64,000 bases of DNA from DATASD01 sp035478835 (GTDB lineage: Bacteria; Patescibacteriota; Saccharimonadia; Saccharimonadales; UBA4665), in NCBI GenBank assembly GCA_035478835.1, contig DATIJH010000009.1:186001-250000 (forward strand), written 5' to 3'. The translations under genes and the position numbers were made by a program. The notes beneath the pieces were generated by a model. It was not told where the DNA came from, did not search any database, and saw only the letters and a list, made by a program, of their open reading frames with translations. The stretch's first letter is position 1. Every line of letters starts with the position of its first letter. Below are positions 16,586-25,394 of the stretch, in pieces.

Positions 16586-17515
16586 ATGAGCAAGAAACCT
16601 GCCAATCCTGCTGATTATATTGCGCCGCTCAACATGAACGGCCTGCAGGGACGGATGCTGCGCATGCCCGCCCCCAAGCGGCACAACCGCGAAATCCTGA
16701 TGCTGTACGGCCACCACGCCCTGCTGGAGCGCTGGTGGACGCTTGTGCAAAGCTATAACGAGCTCGGCGCCGTAACCATGCCCGATCTGCCCGGTTTTGG
16801 CGGCATGGACAGCTTTGAGAAGATCGGCCGCAAGCCGACCATTGACGCCTATGCCGATTATCTGGCGGCGTTCATTAAGCTTACGTACAAGCGCCGCCGC
16901 GTGACGATTGTGGGGATTTCGTTTGGATTTGTGGTGGCGACGCGCATGCTGCAGCGCTACCCGGAACTCGCCAAGCGCGTCGATTTCCTGGTGAGCATCG
17001 TTGGGTTTATGCACAAGGATGACTTTTTGTTTACGCCGCGGACGCGCCTGACTTTTCGCATTGCCTCGCGCTTTTTTGCTACGCGACCAATGGCGTTTTT
17101 GATCCGGTATTGCGGCCTCAACAGCTTTGTGATCCGCAGTGTTTATTCAAGACTGCCCGCCGGCAAAAAGCGCTTCATCGAAGTTGGCGAGGAAGAGTAC
17201 AGTCGCATGATCGACTTTGACGTCAAGCTGTGGCAAGCCAACGACGTGCGCACGCACTGGCTCACAACAAGCGAATTTTTAAACCTCGACAACTGCAAGG
17301 CGCGCGTCAACCTGCCGGTGTGGCACGTGGCTTCCAAACATGACCATTACTTCAACAATATGCTCGTGCGGGAGCACATGCTGGTGGTGTTTGAATCGTA
17401 CGAGCAAGTCTTAACAAACACCAAGGCGCACACGCCGAGCATTGTGGCCGACCGCAAGCGCATGCTTATCTTTTTGCCACGCAAATTACGCCAAGAGTTG
17501 TCGCGGCCCGTCTAA
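16586..17515 (+). CDS. Alpha/beta hydrolase
   Basis: 309 residues with an alpha/beta-hydrolase fold. The nucleophile elbow is G-I-S-F-G-F (serine near 113), with preceding strand R-V-T-I-V. An acidic residue in S-K-H-D-H-Y (near 255) and a histidine in K-A-H-T-P-S (near 287) complete a plausible triad. The N-terminal H-G-H equivalent is Y-G-H-H-A. No signal peptide, so cytosolic. Substrate unknown; its position immediately before two PimA-like glycosyltransferases suggests a lipid or glycolipid link, for example an acyl ester hydrolase. The next gene starts 20 nt downstream. Confidence 0.8.
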   Translation: MSKKPANPADYIAPLNMNGLQGRMLRMPAPKRHNREILMLYGHHALLERWWTLVQSYNELGAVTMPDLPGFGGMDSFEKIGRKPTIDAYADYLAAFIKLTYKRRRVTIVGISFGFVVATRMLQRYPELAKRVDFLVSIVGFMHKDDFLFTPRTRLTFRIASRFFATRPMAFLIRYCGLNSFVIRSVYSRLPAGKKRFIEVGEEEYSRMIDFDVKLWQANDVRTHWLTTSEFLNLDNCKARVNLPVWHVASKHDHYFNNMLVREHMLVVFESYEQVLTNTKAHTPSIVADRKRMLIFLPRKLRQELSRPV

Positions 17516-17522
17516 ATGATGA

Positions 17523-17535
17523 TATACTAATTGCC
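17523..17535 (+). promoter_or_regulatory. Leaderless-type -10 box
   Basis: TATACT at 17523-17528 ends seven bases before the ATG at 17536, with no Shine-Dalgarno sequence between. It may give the GT4 pair a promoter of its own. Confidence 0.5.
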
Positions 17536-18675
17536 ATGAAGATCGGACTTGTGTGCCCGTACAGTGTGGCTCGCGGCGGCGGCGTCAAAGAGCATGTCTA
17601 TGCTATTCAAGAGGAGCTCCTCAAGCGTGGCCACGAAGCGTACATCGTAACGCCACAGCCGCGCGATATGACCATTGATTCGCGCAAGCACGTTATTTTT
17701 ATCGGCGCATCGGTGGATATGCGTTCGCCGATTGGCACGACTGGCCAGGTTTCGGCCAGTGGTGACGTAGACGCTATCGACGAAATGCTGGCGCGCGAAA
17801 AGTTTGATATTTTGCATTTCCACGCTCCGGAAGTACCGGTGTTAAGCCGCCAAATTCTAAGCCGTTCAAACGCCGTCAACATCGGCACGTTCCATACCAC
17901 GTACCCGGACTCAATAACCGGCCGCACGTTCACTAAAGTTATCGCGCCGTATGCGATGTCTATCGTCAAATATTTGGACGAAATGACCGCTGTTTCGGAC
18001 ACGGCCGCCAGCTTTATCGGCTCGCTTACTGATCGGCCGATGGCGATTATTCCCAATGGTATCGACCTGAGCGTGTTTAAGCCGGCGCCCAAAAAACCGG
18101 CTGCCGGCAAAACTGTGCTGTACGTTGGTCGGCTTGAGGCGCGCAAAGGTGTTAAATATCTACTCAAGGCGTTTGCGGCGCTTGCGCAAGAAGATCCGGA
18201 CGTCCGGCTGCTATTGATCGGCGACGGCACGGACCGGTCTAAACTCGAGGCCTTAGCCGCAACGCTTGGTATTCCGAGCGATCGGGTCACCTTTGCCGGT
18301 TACCTCAGCGACGAGGAAAAGATCGACGCCCTTCAGCAAGCCGACGTCTTTTGCGCCCCGGCGCTATACGGCGAAAGTTTCGGCATCGTGCTAGTAGAAG
18401 CCATGGCTTGCAACACACCCACGATTGCCGGCGACAACCCTGGGTACGCCGGCGTGATGCAAGGCGCGGGCTCGCTCTCGCTCGTCGACCCCAAAGACAC
18501 CGATAATTTTGTGCGTCGCCTGCGCGTCTTTTTAGATGATGACGAATTCCGCAAGCTCTGGAAAAAATGGGCTAAAAACGAAGTCGTCCAGTACGGCTTT
18601 GACCGCGTTGTCGACGCCTACGAAGAACTTTACATACAAGCTTACAAAAATAAGCACAAAAAATTACCACGATAA
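17536..18675 (+). CDS. GT4 glycosyltransferase, PimA-like
   Basis: 379 residues, a GT-B fold. The N-terminus (M-K-I-G-L-V-C-P-Y-S, then G-G-V-K-E-H-V) closely resembles PimA-type phosphatidylinositol mannosyltransferases. The C-terminal domain has V-L-Y-V-G-R-L-E-A-R-K-G and the E-x7-E motif in G-E-S-F-G-I-V-L-V-E-A. Such retaining enzymes add mannose or glucose to a membrane lipid acceptor on the cytoplasmic face. It is followed two bases later by a second GT4, suggesting two successive sugar additions. Acceptor and donor not determined. Confidence 0.88.
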   Translation: MKIGLVCPYSVARGGGVKEHVYAIQEELLKRGHEAYIVTPQPRDMTIDSRKHVIFIGASVDMRSPIGTTGQVSASGDVDAIDEMLAREKFDILHFHAPEVPVLSRQILSRSNAVNIGTFHTTYPDSITGRTFTKVIAPYAMSIVKYLDEMTAVSDTAASFIGSLTDRPMAIIPNGIDLSVFKPAPKKPAAGKTVLYVGRLEARKGVKYLLKAFAALAQEDPDVRLLLIGDGTDRSKLEALAATLGIPSDRVTFAGYLSDEEKIDALQQADVFCAPALYGESFGIVLVEAMACNTPTIAGDNPGYAGVMQGAGSLSLVDPKDTDNFVRRLRVFLDDDEFRKLWKKWAKNEVVQYGFDRVVDAYEELYIQAYKNKHKKLPR

Positions 18676-18677
18676 CA

Positions 18678-19817
18678 ATGAAAAAACTCAAAATCGCACT
18701 GGTTTTTGACGACACGCTCGACAATCCGGATGGCGTGCAGCAGTACACTCTAGCGTTGGGTAGGTGGCTCGCGAACACCGGCCACGAAGTGCATTACATC
18801 GTGGGCGAAACCAAGCGCCAGGATTTGCCGAATGTGCACAGCATGGCGCGCAACCTGCACGTGCGTTTCAATCAAAACCGCATGTCCATGCCCTTGCCCG
18901 TTTCGAGGCGCAAAGTCCGCGAACTTTTGGAACGCGAGCAGTTTGACGTGCTCCACGTGCAAGTGCCGTACAGCCCATATCTTGCTGCGCGCGTCATAGC
19001 CGCCACACCGCCGCGCACCGCTGTTATCGGCACATTTCATATTGCGCCGCATTCATGGGTCGTTTCGGTGGCGAACCGCCTGCTCGGCATATGGCTGCGC
19101 CGTAATTTGCGCCGGTTCGACCGCATGCTGGCCGTTTCAAAAGTAGCGCAAGCATTCGCCAAAAAAACGTTTAGAATCCCGAGCGAAATCGTACCCAACA
19201 CCATCGACCTGGCCCCATTTTTTGCCGGCAAACCCTTCGAAAAATATAAAGGCATGCCGACGATCATGTTTTTGGGTCGGTTGGTTGAGCGCAAAGGATG
19301 CCGGTATTTGCTCGAGGCTGCGGCCCTGCTGCGCAAGACATTCAAAAAACCATTCCGCATTGTGGTGTGCGGCGGCGGACCGCTTGAGCATGAGCTCAAA
19401 TTGTACGTGAACGCGCATGGCCTGGCTGATGTAGTGAGTTTTGAGGGTTTTATTAGCGCGGACGACAAACCACGGTATTTGGCCTCGGCCGACATCGTGA
19501 CCTTTCCGAGTACCGGTGGCGAAAGCTTCGGTATTGTTATTTTAGAGGCGATGGCTGCCAGCAAAGGCGTCGTGCTGGCTGGCGACAACCCCGGCTACGC
19601 CGCCGTTCTTGCCGAACATCCGGAGGCGTTGTTTGATCCGCGCAGCACCAAAGCATTTGCCGAGCTGCTCCACCGCTACCTGCAGGATGCCGGTGCGCGG
19701 CAGCGGGCCCATGCCTGGCAGGCTGATTTTGTAAAACAGTACGATGCGCCGGTCGTCGGCGCGCAAATTTTAGCAATTTATAACGAGGCGTTGCGTCAGC
19801 GCCAGAACGTGCAATAA
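18678..19817 (+). CDS. GT4 glycosyltransferase, second of a pair
   Basis: 379 residues, the same length and fold as its upstream neighbour but clearly diverged. N-terminal L-K-I-A-L-V-F-D-D, then D-G-V-Q-Q-Y-T as acceptor loop; C-terminal I-M-F-L-G-R-L-V-E-R-K-G and E-x7-E in G-E-S-F-G-I-V-I-L-E-A. Both end this motif with G-D-N-P-G-Y-A. It begins two nucleotides after the first GT4 stop, so translation is coupled. Probably extends the product of the first enzyme or acts in parallel on a glycolipid. Confidence 0.88.
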   Translation: MKKLKIALVFDDTLDNPDGVQQYTLALGRWLANTGHEVHYIVGETKRQDLPNVHSMARNLHVRFNQNRMSMPLPVSRRKVRELLEREQFDVLHVQVPYSPYLAARVIAATPPRTAVIGTFHIAPHSWVVSVANRLLGIWLRRNLRRFDRMLAVSKVAQAFAKKTFRIPSEIVPNTIDLAPFFAGKPFEKYKGMPTIMFLGRLVERKGCRYLLEAAALLRKTFKKPFRIVVCGGGPLEHELKLYVNAHGLADVVSFEGFISADDKPRYLASADIVTFPSTGGESFGIVILEAMAASKGVVLAGDNPGYAAVLAEHPEALFDPRSTKAFAELLHRYLQDAGARQRAHAWQADFVKQYDAPVVGAQILAIYNEALRQRQNVQ

Positions 19818-19825
19818 TAGTAGTA

Positions 19826-20959
19826 ATGCCCAACATCTTTTCCTCTAAAGAACGCGGCGAATACGTCCGTATCACGGTTTCAAACCGGACCGTTTTCCGG
19901 GTGTTGGTGTTGGTTGCTTTGGCTACTTTGGGTCTCGCGGCGTTGCATAAAGCGGCTCACGCGCTTATTTTGGTGTTTACGGCTTTCTTTTTGGCGCTGG
20001 CGCTCAATTCGCCGGTGCATTGGCTGGCGCGCCACATTCCTGGTAAATTCCGCGGCAACCGCACGGTCGCTACCTCTATTTCATTCCTGGTGATCGTAAT
20101 ATTTTTAGCCGGATTTTTGGCGAGCATCGTGCCGCCGCTCGTGCGTCAGACTAGTAACTTTATCAGCGCCGCCCCAAATCTTGTTGCCGAAGTCCGCGAC
20201 CAAAACAATCAAATCGGCAGCTTTGTGCGCAAACACAAATTAGAAAACCAGGTCGAAAACCTTTCCAATCAGCTTTCGCAGCGCCTTAAAAATGTTGGCG
20301 GCAGCGCTGTTTCTACGGCCGCCGAAGTTGGCACGAGCATCTTTTCCGGCCTGACGATTTTGGTGCTGACGTTCATGATGCTTATCGAGGGTCCGCGCTG
20401 GCTCAAGGTAATTGGCCGCATTATGACGAACGAGCACCGCAAGCGCGCCGAGCGGCTATCCGGCGACATGTACAAAGTGGTTAAGGGGTACGTGAACGGC
20501 CAGGTGTTTTTGGCGGCGCTTGCCAGTGCGTTCATCGTGCCCGCGCTGTTCATTTTGCATATTAGCTATCCAATGGCGCTGGTGGTCATTATCTTTATCT
20601 GTGGATTGATACCGCTCGTTGGGCACACCATTGGTGCGATTATTGTAACGGCTGTAGCCCTGTTTCACTCGGTGCCGGCGGCGATTATTGTGCTAGCGTA
20701 CTACATTTTGTACCAACAGATTGAAACGTACGTGATCCAGCCGCGCATTCAGGCCAACTCTACAAATATGTCGCCGCTGCTCGTATTCGGCTCCGTCATA
20801 ATTGGCGTGAGTTTTGGCGGATTGTTCGCTGGTTTGGTGGCAATCCCAGTGGCGGGCTGTATTCGTATTGCCGTGATCGACTACCTCAAGGCGCACCATA
20901 ATTACCCAAACATTGATCCGAGCGAAGTGCCAAAACCGGCACCCACTAAAGCAAAATAA
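19826..20959 (+). CDS. AI-2E family transporter-like permease
   Basis: 377 residues with about seven to eight TM helices: a hairpin at 30-75 and one near 85-105, a soluble amphipathic stretch (about 110-165), then helices at 170-190, 220-250, 255-290 and 310-350. The family signature is readable in Y-Y-I-L-Y-Q-Q-I-E-T-Y-V-I-Q-P-R-I near residue 293 and the final G-x-F-A-G-L-V-A-I-P-V. AI-2E proteins are diverse permeases (AI-2 export, Na+/H+ antiport), so the substrate is open. It starts eight bases after the GT4 pair and is probably co-transcribed with it. Confidence 0.88.
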   Translation: MPNIFSSKERGEYVRITVSNRTVFRVLVLVALATLGLAALHKAAHALILVFTAFFLALALNSPVHWLARHIPGKFRGNRTVATSISFLVIVIFLAGFLASIVPPLVRQTSNFISAAPNLVAEVRDQNNQIGSFVRKHKLENQVENLSNQLSQRLKNVGGSAVSTAAEVGTSIFSGLTILVLTFMMLIEGPRWLKVIGRIMTNEHRKRAERLSGDMYKVVKGYVNGQVFLAALASAFIVPALFILHISYPMALVVIIFICGLIPLVGHTIGAIIVTAVALFHSVPAAIIVLAYYILYQQIETYVIQPRIQANSTNMSPLLVFGSVIIGVSFGGLFAGLVAIPVAGCIRIAVIDYLKAHHNYPNIDPSEVPKPAPTKAK

Positions 20960-20990
20960 CCGCGGCAAAGTCTGTATCCGCGGTTATTTT
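20953..20990. terminator. Bidirectional intrinsic terminator
   Basis: AAAATAACCGCGG (20953-20965) and CCGCGGTTATTTT (20978-20990) form a 13-bp perfect stem between the converging permease and cysS genes. Confidence 0.92.
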
Positions 20991-21021
20991 ATGTGGCCGC
21001 TTACGCCCGCGCCCCGCGCGA

Positions 21022-22446
21022 TTACAGACGATACCAAATAGCGCCACTTGGTGTATCGCGCACGCCAATGCCATCGGCTGCGAGCTTGTCGCGCAGCTCG
21101 TCCGATTTCGCCCAGTCTTTGTTGGCTCGTGCCTGTTCTCGCTCGGCGATGAGCTGCTTGAGTTCATCTTTAAGCTCATCTCGGTCAGTAATGTGTATGC
21201 CAAGCGCGTCCTGGATAAACGCGGCAAAGTCATCCACGATCGGAGCGTCATCCATAGACGCTGGTGTGGTCGCAAAGCGTCCAGCACACTCGTGTAAAAG
21301 CCTCATTGCCTCTGGCGTTGCTAGATCGTTTATTATGGCGGCTTTAATCAGTTGTTTATAAGAGGCGAACTGCTCTACGAGCTCACGAGATCGTTCTTCA
21401 CTTTTGGATACTGGCACTACGGCCGGCTGATATATCCAACTGAAGTCGTTGCGGATATTTTTTAGACTCGCCTGTGAGGCGCGCAGGCTCTCAAGGCTAA
21501 ACTTTGCGTGGCTGCGGTAATGCGATTCCAGTACATGCAGACGGACGGCCTCGGGCGAAATTCCCTGCTCTACGATTTCCTGTAAGCGAATGCCGTTGCC
21601 GAGCGATTTGGAAATCTTTTCGCCGTTTACCATAACATGATTGCTGTGCATCCAGACGTTGGCAAAGCGCTTGCCGGTTGCTGCCTCGCTTTGAGCGATT
21701 TCGTTGGTGTGGTGCACCGGAATGTGGTCGATGCCACCGGTGTGAATGTCGATCGTATCGCCCAAATATTTCATGCTCATGGCCGAACATTCGATGTGCC
21801 AGCCCGGAAATCCTTTGCCCCACGGGCTGTCCCATTCCATGTCGCGTTTGTGGTCTTTTGGCGAGAACTTCCAGAGCGCAAAATCGGATGAGTTCCGTTT
21901 TTGCTCATTAAAGGCGACACGCGCGCCGGCCTGCAAATCATCGAGATCGAGCCGCGCAAACGCCGCATATCCCTCGAACTTGGACGTGTCATAGTACACG
22001 CCATCATCAATAACATAGGTGTAGCCCTTGGACTCCAGCTTTTGGATGAGCGCGATTTGCTCGGCGATGTGATCGGTGGCTTTGACGATGTGATCTGGCT
22101 CCAAAATATTGAGCAGGTGCATGTCTTTCAAAAAGTCCTGCGTGTAAAATTCGGCCACTTCCCAGGCGGTCTTGCCTTCGCGGCGCGCGCCTTTTTCGAG
22201 CTTGTCTTCGCCCTCGTCGGCGTCACTCACCAGGTGGCCGACGTCGGTAATATTCATGACCCATTTTGGTTCGAGGCCGTCAAGTTTGAGCGCGCGGATG
22301 AGCGTGTCCATACGCACGTAGTTAAACCAATGACCGATGTGCGCATAATCGTACACCGTTGGGCCGCAAGTGTAGACAGTAACTTGCGGCGCGCGTAACG
22401 GCTTAACGGGCTCGACGGTTCGGGTAAGCGTATTGTATAGTTTCAT
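21022..22446 (-). CDS. cysS: Cysteine--tRNA ligase
   Basis: 474 residues from ATG 22446, which gives the canonical N-terminus M-K-L-Y-N-T-L-T-R; the long upstream reading overlaps the PIG-L gene and is spurious. Class I synthetase motifs: HIGH as A-H-I-G-H and KMSKS as K-I-S-K-S-L-G-N. Zinc ligands sit in Y-T-C-G-P-T, H-I-E-C-S-A and H-H-T-N-E. A C-terminal helical tRNA-binding part of about 170 residues is present, so this is a full CysRS rather than a MshC-type ligase. It starts 10 nt after the PIG-L deacetylase gene, last in a six- or seven-gene run. Confidence 0.95.
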   Translation of the reverse strand: MKLYNTLTRTVEPVKPLRAPQVTVYTCGPTVYDYAHIGHWFNYVRMDTLIRALKLDGLEPKWVMNITDVGHLVSDADEGEDKLEKGARREGKTAWEVAEFYTQDFLKDMHLLNILEPDHIVKATDHIAEQIALIQKLESKGYTYVIDDGVYYDTSKFEGYAAFARLDLDDLQAGARVAFNEQKRNSSDFALWKFSPKDHKRDMEWDSPWGKGFPGWHIECSAMSMKYLGDTIDIHTGGIDHIPVHHTNEIAQSEAATGKRFANVWMHSNHVMVNGEKISKSLGNGIRLQEIVEQGISPEAVRLHVLESHYRSHAKFSLESLRASQASLKNIRNDFSWIYQPAVVPVSKSEERSRELVEQFASYKQLIKAAIINDLATPEAMRLLHECAGRFATTPASMDDAPIVDDFAAFIQDALGIHITDRDELKDELKQLIAEREQARANKDWAKSDELRDKLAADGIGVRDTPSGAIWYRL

Positions 22447-22456
22447 AATTTCTTCT

Positions 22457-23203
22457 CTAGTATAGCCTACTCTGGATAATTTTGGGCGGCGACTTTTTGG
22501 AATGCATGGCGCTGAAAATCCGCCAAACGGGCACGCGGCTGTACGATTCGCGGACATGCATAAGATGATGGTAGCTCGCGAGCTGCGCCGCCCGCGTTTC
22601 GGGATCATTTGAAAACTGGCTGACGTAATGGTTGAGTGCCGACTGTTTACGCGTGTAGTCAACGGCTACGCTGACTTCACCACTGTCGCCAGGTCGGAGT
22701 GCCCACACAAGTACGCGGTGTCCGCACAGCCAGGCCACTGCGCTTGCGAGGAGTGCAGAGCGGTGTGTGGCGATATGATCTGGATGGCCGTCGAAGCCTT
22801 CGATGCCGGGTGTCACGATGTGCTTAACGCCGTTCTGCACCATATATGCGCCGAGTCGGATGGCTAGGCGTATTTGGTTGTGTGCCACGGCCAGTTCGCC
22901 GTCGGGTAGCGCAAAATATACTTGCCGATCCTCTGCAACACCGAGCACTTCGCCGCACGCCGCCTGGCACTCGCGTCGTCGCCCACCGCTCGCAACAAAT
23001 GTCGGATCACCTTTGGTGCTGCGCTGGCCGTCGGTGGCAATTGCCAGGTGCACGTTGTGGCCCTGACGCACAAATAATTCGATCGCCGCACCGGTTGCTA
23101 CGGATTCGTCGTCGGGGTGAGCGTGCACAAATAAAACATTCGTTGCCGCACCGAGCTCAAACGGCTGCTGATTGGCGGGGGCGGATGCGATGGGGTGTGA
23201 CAT
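22457..23203 (-). CDS. PIG-L family deacetylase (LmbE-like)
   Basis: 248 residues. The zinc site is explicit: H-A-H-P-D-D-E near residue 32 (first His/Asp pair and the general base) and H-P-D-H near residue 146 for the third ligand. G-R-R-R-E-C in between matches the family helix. PIG-L enzymes remove acetyl from GlcNAc of lipids, mycothiol or bacillithiol precursors, or antibiotics. It is encoded between the DHH phosphoesterase and cysS with 10-18 nt gaps. The C-terminus is basic and lacks a signal, so the protein is cytosolic. Substrate unknown. Confidence 0.9.
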   Translation of the reverse strand: MSHPIASAPANQQPFELGAATNVLFVHAHPDDESVATGAAIELFVRQGHNVHLAIATDGQRSTKGDPTFVASGGRRRECQAACGEVLGVAEDRQVYFALPDGELAVAHNQIRLAIRLGAYMVQNGVKHIVTPGIEGFDGHPDHIATHRSALLASAVAWLCGHRVLVWALRPGDSGEVSVAVDYTRKQSALNHYVSQFSNDPETRAAQLASYHHLMHVRESYSRVPVWRIFSAMHSKKSPPKIIQSRLY

Positions 23204-23221
23204 GGCGTAAAACTAAACGGG

Positions 23222-24241
23222 TCAATGTTCGGGTGATGCGGCGAGTTTGTTGAGCAGCTCCGCGGCAACACGGGCGCACTCGGTCTTAACGTCTTGTATG
23301 GCGCGTTTTTCTGTAAGCTTGAAACCGCTGGCGTACGCGTGGCCGCCGCCGCCGAAATGCGCGGCCAGTTCGTTGGCAATCGGCGCGCCGTAGTTAGCGC
23401 GGATTTTACCAGTGATGTGCCCATCGTTGTACACTTTGAACGAAATCGCCACTTGCACGCCGATGGTCATGCGCATGTCGTCGATCACGAGCATCGACGG
23501 ATTGTACTGCGGGCTGTACGTTTCGATTTCTGGCCACGGAATAGTTACGGTGGCGACGCGGTTATCGGCAAAGTATTCGATGCGCTGCAGCAGCTCGCCC
23601 TTATATTTGGTGAGTTCGGGCGATTTGCGCATGAGTTCACGGCGGGCTTGCTCGAGCACCGGAATTTTTACGCCGCCGCCCACGAGTTCCGAAATAATGG
23701 CGATGCTGCGCGCCGTAGTGGCGTCGGTGGTTAGCCCCAAACTGTCGGCCATAATTGCGGTGGCCAGCATGTTTTTGGCGGTCAGGTTGAGCGGCCAGCC
23801 AAGCTGCTGGGCAAGCTCGTAAATCACCTCGCCCGCGGCAACGGCGTGCTTGTTGCAGGTGACTTTGGCGTACGGAATCGTGGCATCCACATCGTGGTGG
23901 TCTATTACGATCACCGGCCGCGCAGCAACCCAGGCGCGCTGCCCGGTTTTGGCAAGATTTTCAAACAATGTTTCGGTGCTAGTATCTACAATGATGACTG
24001 CGTCAAATTTGCCGGGCAAATCTTTGCTGATTCGGTCCCAGCCGCCTAAGTACGTTAAGTACTGCGGAATATCCACGCCGCAGTATAAAATCGGTTCTTT
24101 GCCCATATCGCCCAGGATTTGCTCGAGCGCCAGCGCGCTGCCCATGCTGTCGCCATCGGGGTTGTCGGCCTGCATAATGACGATGCGCTCGGCGCTGTCA
24201 ACGATTTGTTTGATTTGCTCTGCTTCGGGGTATGATTGCAT
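23222..24241 (-). CDS. DHH/DHHA1 phosphoesterase (NrnA-like)
   Basis: 339 residues from ATG 24241, chosen because TATAAT ends exactly six bases upstream and the preceding 39 codons are unlike the family. DHH domain: D-N-P-D-G-D-S, I-I-V-D-T-S, V-I-D-H-H-D. The C-terminal DHHA1 domain ends with the R-x-N-Y-G-A-P and G-G-G-G-H-A-Y-A-S-G substrate motifs. Family members degrade nanoRNA, pAp or cyclic dinucleotides with Mn2+. The promoter lies in the 3' part of the operon, so this gene and those downstream (PIG-L, cysS) can be expressed apart from recR. Confidence 0.9.
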   Translation of the reverse strand: MQSYPEAEQIKQIVDSAERIVIMQADNPDGDSMGSALALEQILGDMGKEPILYCGVDIPQYLTYLGGWDRISKDLPGKFDAVIIVDTSTETLFENLAKTGQRAWVAARPVIVIDHHDVDATIPYAKVTCNKHAVAAGEVIYELAQQLGWPLNLTAKNMLATAIMADSLGLTTDATTARSIAIISELVGGGVKIPVLEQARRELMRKSPELTKYKGELLQRIEYFADNRVATVTIPWPEIETYSPQYNPSMLVIDDMRMTIGVQVAISFKVYNDGHITGKIRANYGAPIANELAAHFGGGGHAYASGFKLTEKRAIQDVKTECARVAAELLNKLAASPEH

Positions 24242-24253
24242 GTAGGTATTATA
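24242..24253 (-). promoter_or_regulatory. Leaderless-type -10 box inside operon
   Basis: On the minus strand TATAAT (24253-24248) is followed by ACCTAC and then the ATG of the DHH gene at 24241. No Shine-Dalgarno sequence is present. Confidence 0.65.
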
Positions 24254-24258
24254 AAGTA

Positions 24259-24780
24259 TTATGCGGTTTTTGCGATCTCGCCAGCAATGAGGTGGTCGAG
24301 CCCGGTGTAGTAAATTTCGGAGAACTGCGGGTCGTTGATAAAACTGAGCGGCTTCCACTCCAGTGCGGCGGAGTCGTCCTGCGGCTTGAATTCGCCCTGC
24401 CAGGTGCGCACCAGAAAAACAATGTCGATCGTCGAGGTTGTTTCGTTGTAGTCGGCGTGGTAAACGGCGATTAATTGCAGGTCTTGTTCGGTGATCCGGA
24501 CGCTTGTTTCCTCAAAAACTTCGCGGACCGCAGCGGCCTCCGCGGTTTCGCCAAAGTCAATAAAGCCGCCGGGCAGATCATACATGCCAAAAGCGGGGTC
24601 ACTTGCCCGGCCGCGTTTGCTGTACAGCAGCTCGCCATCTTTTACGAACGCGATTGCCACCGCGGCTTTGGGGTTGTTCCAAAAATGCCAGTTGCAGGCG
24701 CTACACTCATAATTAGTGGCGTCGAGTTCCTGGACGCTGCCTTTGGTGCCGCAGTTAGGGCAAAAGTTGAACGTCATCAT
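24259..24780 (-). CDS. NUDIX hydrolase with zinc ribbon
   Basis: 173 residues. The N-terminus holds a zinc ribbon (F-C-P-N-C-G, then Y-E-C-S-A-C, residues about 7-30). The NUDIX box follows: G-G-F-I-D-F-G-E-T-A-E-A-A-A-V-R-E-V-F-E-E-T, with intact R-E-x-x-E-E. The zinc ribbon plus NUDIX layout resembles NADH pyrophosphatase-type or related nucleotide-hydrolysing proteins, but the SQPWPFPxS motif of NudC is not seen. ATG overlaps the recR stop (TTATGATGA), so it is coupled; ATG 24777 is an equally good start. Confidence 0.88.
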   Translation of the reverse strand: MMTFNFCPNCGTKGSVQELDATNYECSACNWHFWNNPKAAVAIAFVKDGELLYSKRGRASDPAFGMYDLPGGFIDFGETAEAAAVREVFEETSVRITEQDLQLIAVYHADYNETTSTIDIVFLVRTWQGEFKPQDDSAALEWKPLSFINDPQFSEIYYTGLDHLIAGEIAKTA

Positions 24781-25382
24781 AACGCTTGCCGGCCCTCGAG
24801 CGCCCGCCCGAGCGTAATCTGGTCGGCGTATTCCAGGTCAACGCCAATCGGCAAGCCACGCGCCAGCCGCGTTATTTTAACCGGCCGGTCACCGATTTGC
24901 TGCTGAATGTACAGTGCGGTCGACTCGCCCTCAACGCTGGCGTTCGTGGCCAAAATAATTTCTTCCACACTGTCTTCGTCGATACGGTTGATGAGCTCCT
25001 GAATGTGCAGCTGTTCTGGCCCTACATTGTCGATGGGCGAAACTAATCCCCCTAGCACATGATATGTGCCGTTGAATTGCCCTGTTTTTTCGAGCGCCAC
25101 AATATCGAACGGCTCCGCCACAACGGCGATGACTTTTTTGTCGCGCCGCGGATCGGTGTACAAATCGGATAAATCCTGATCAGCCGGCACGAGTGCGAAT
25201 GTCTTTTTGCAGTACCCGATGCCGCCGTGCAGCTTTTGCAGCGCCGCCGCTAAAGTGTGTGAACGGTCTATGTCGCCGCGCACCAAATAATACGCGTAGC
25301 GCTCGGCGGTGCGCGGTCCAACGCCCGGCAATCGTGCCAGCGCGTCAATAACGTCAGTAAGGGCGGGCGGCAAAATCTGCAT
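24777..25382 (-). CDS. recR: Recombination protein RecR
   Basis: 201 residues, standard length. N-terminal helix-hairpin-helix (L-A-R-L-P-G-V-G-P-R-T-A-E-R-Y), then the Toprim domain with V-I-A-V-V-A-E-P-F-D and the conserved Y-H-V-L-G-G-L-V-S-P. The usual four-cysteine zinc finger between them is lost: the region reads I-G-Y-C-K-K-T-F-A-L-V-P and has only one cysteine. RecR loads RecA at gaps with RecO/RecF. It follows ybaB by 12 nt, the classic ybaB-recR pair, and overlaps the NUDIX gene. Confidence 0.92.
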   Translation of the reverse strand: MQILPPALTDVIDALARLPGVGPRTAERYAYYLVRGDIDRSHTLAAALQKLHGGIGYCKKTFALVPADQDLSDLYTDPRRDKKVIAVVAEPFDIVALEKTGQFNGTYHVLGGLVSPIDNVGPEQLHIQELINRIDEDSVEEIILATNASVEGESTALYIQQQIGDRPVKITRLARGLPIGVDLEYADQITLGRALEGRQAL

Positions 25383-25394
25383 CGTTTACGAGAA

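Noticed and set aside
22447..22662. N-terminal extension of cysS
   Set aside because: The 72 extra codons overlap the PIG-L gene and are unlike any CysRS N-terminus.
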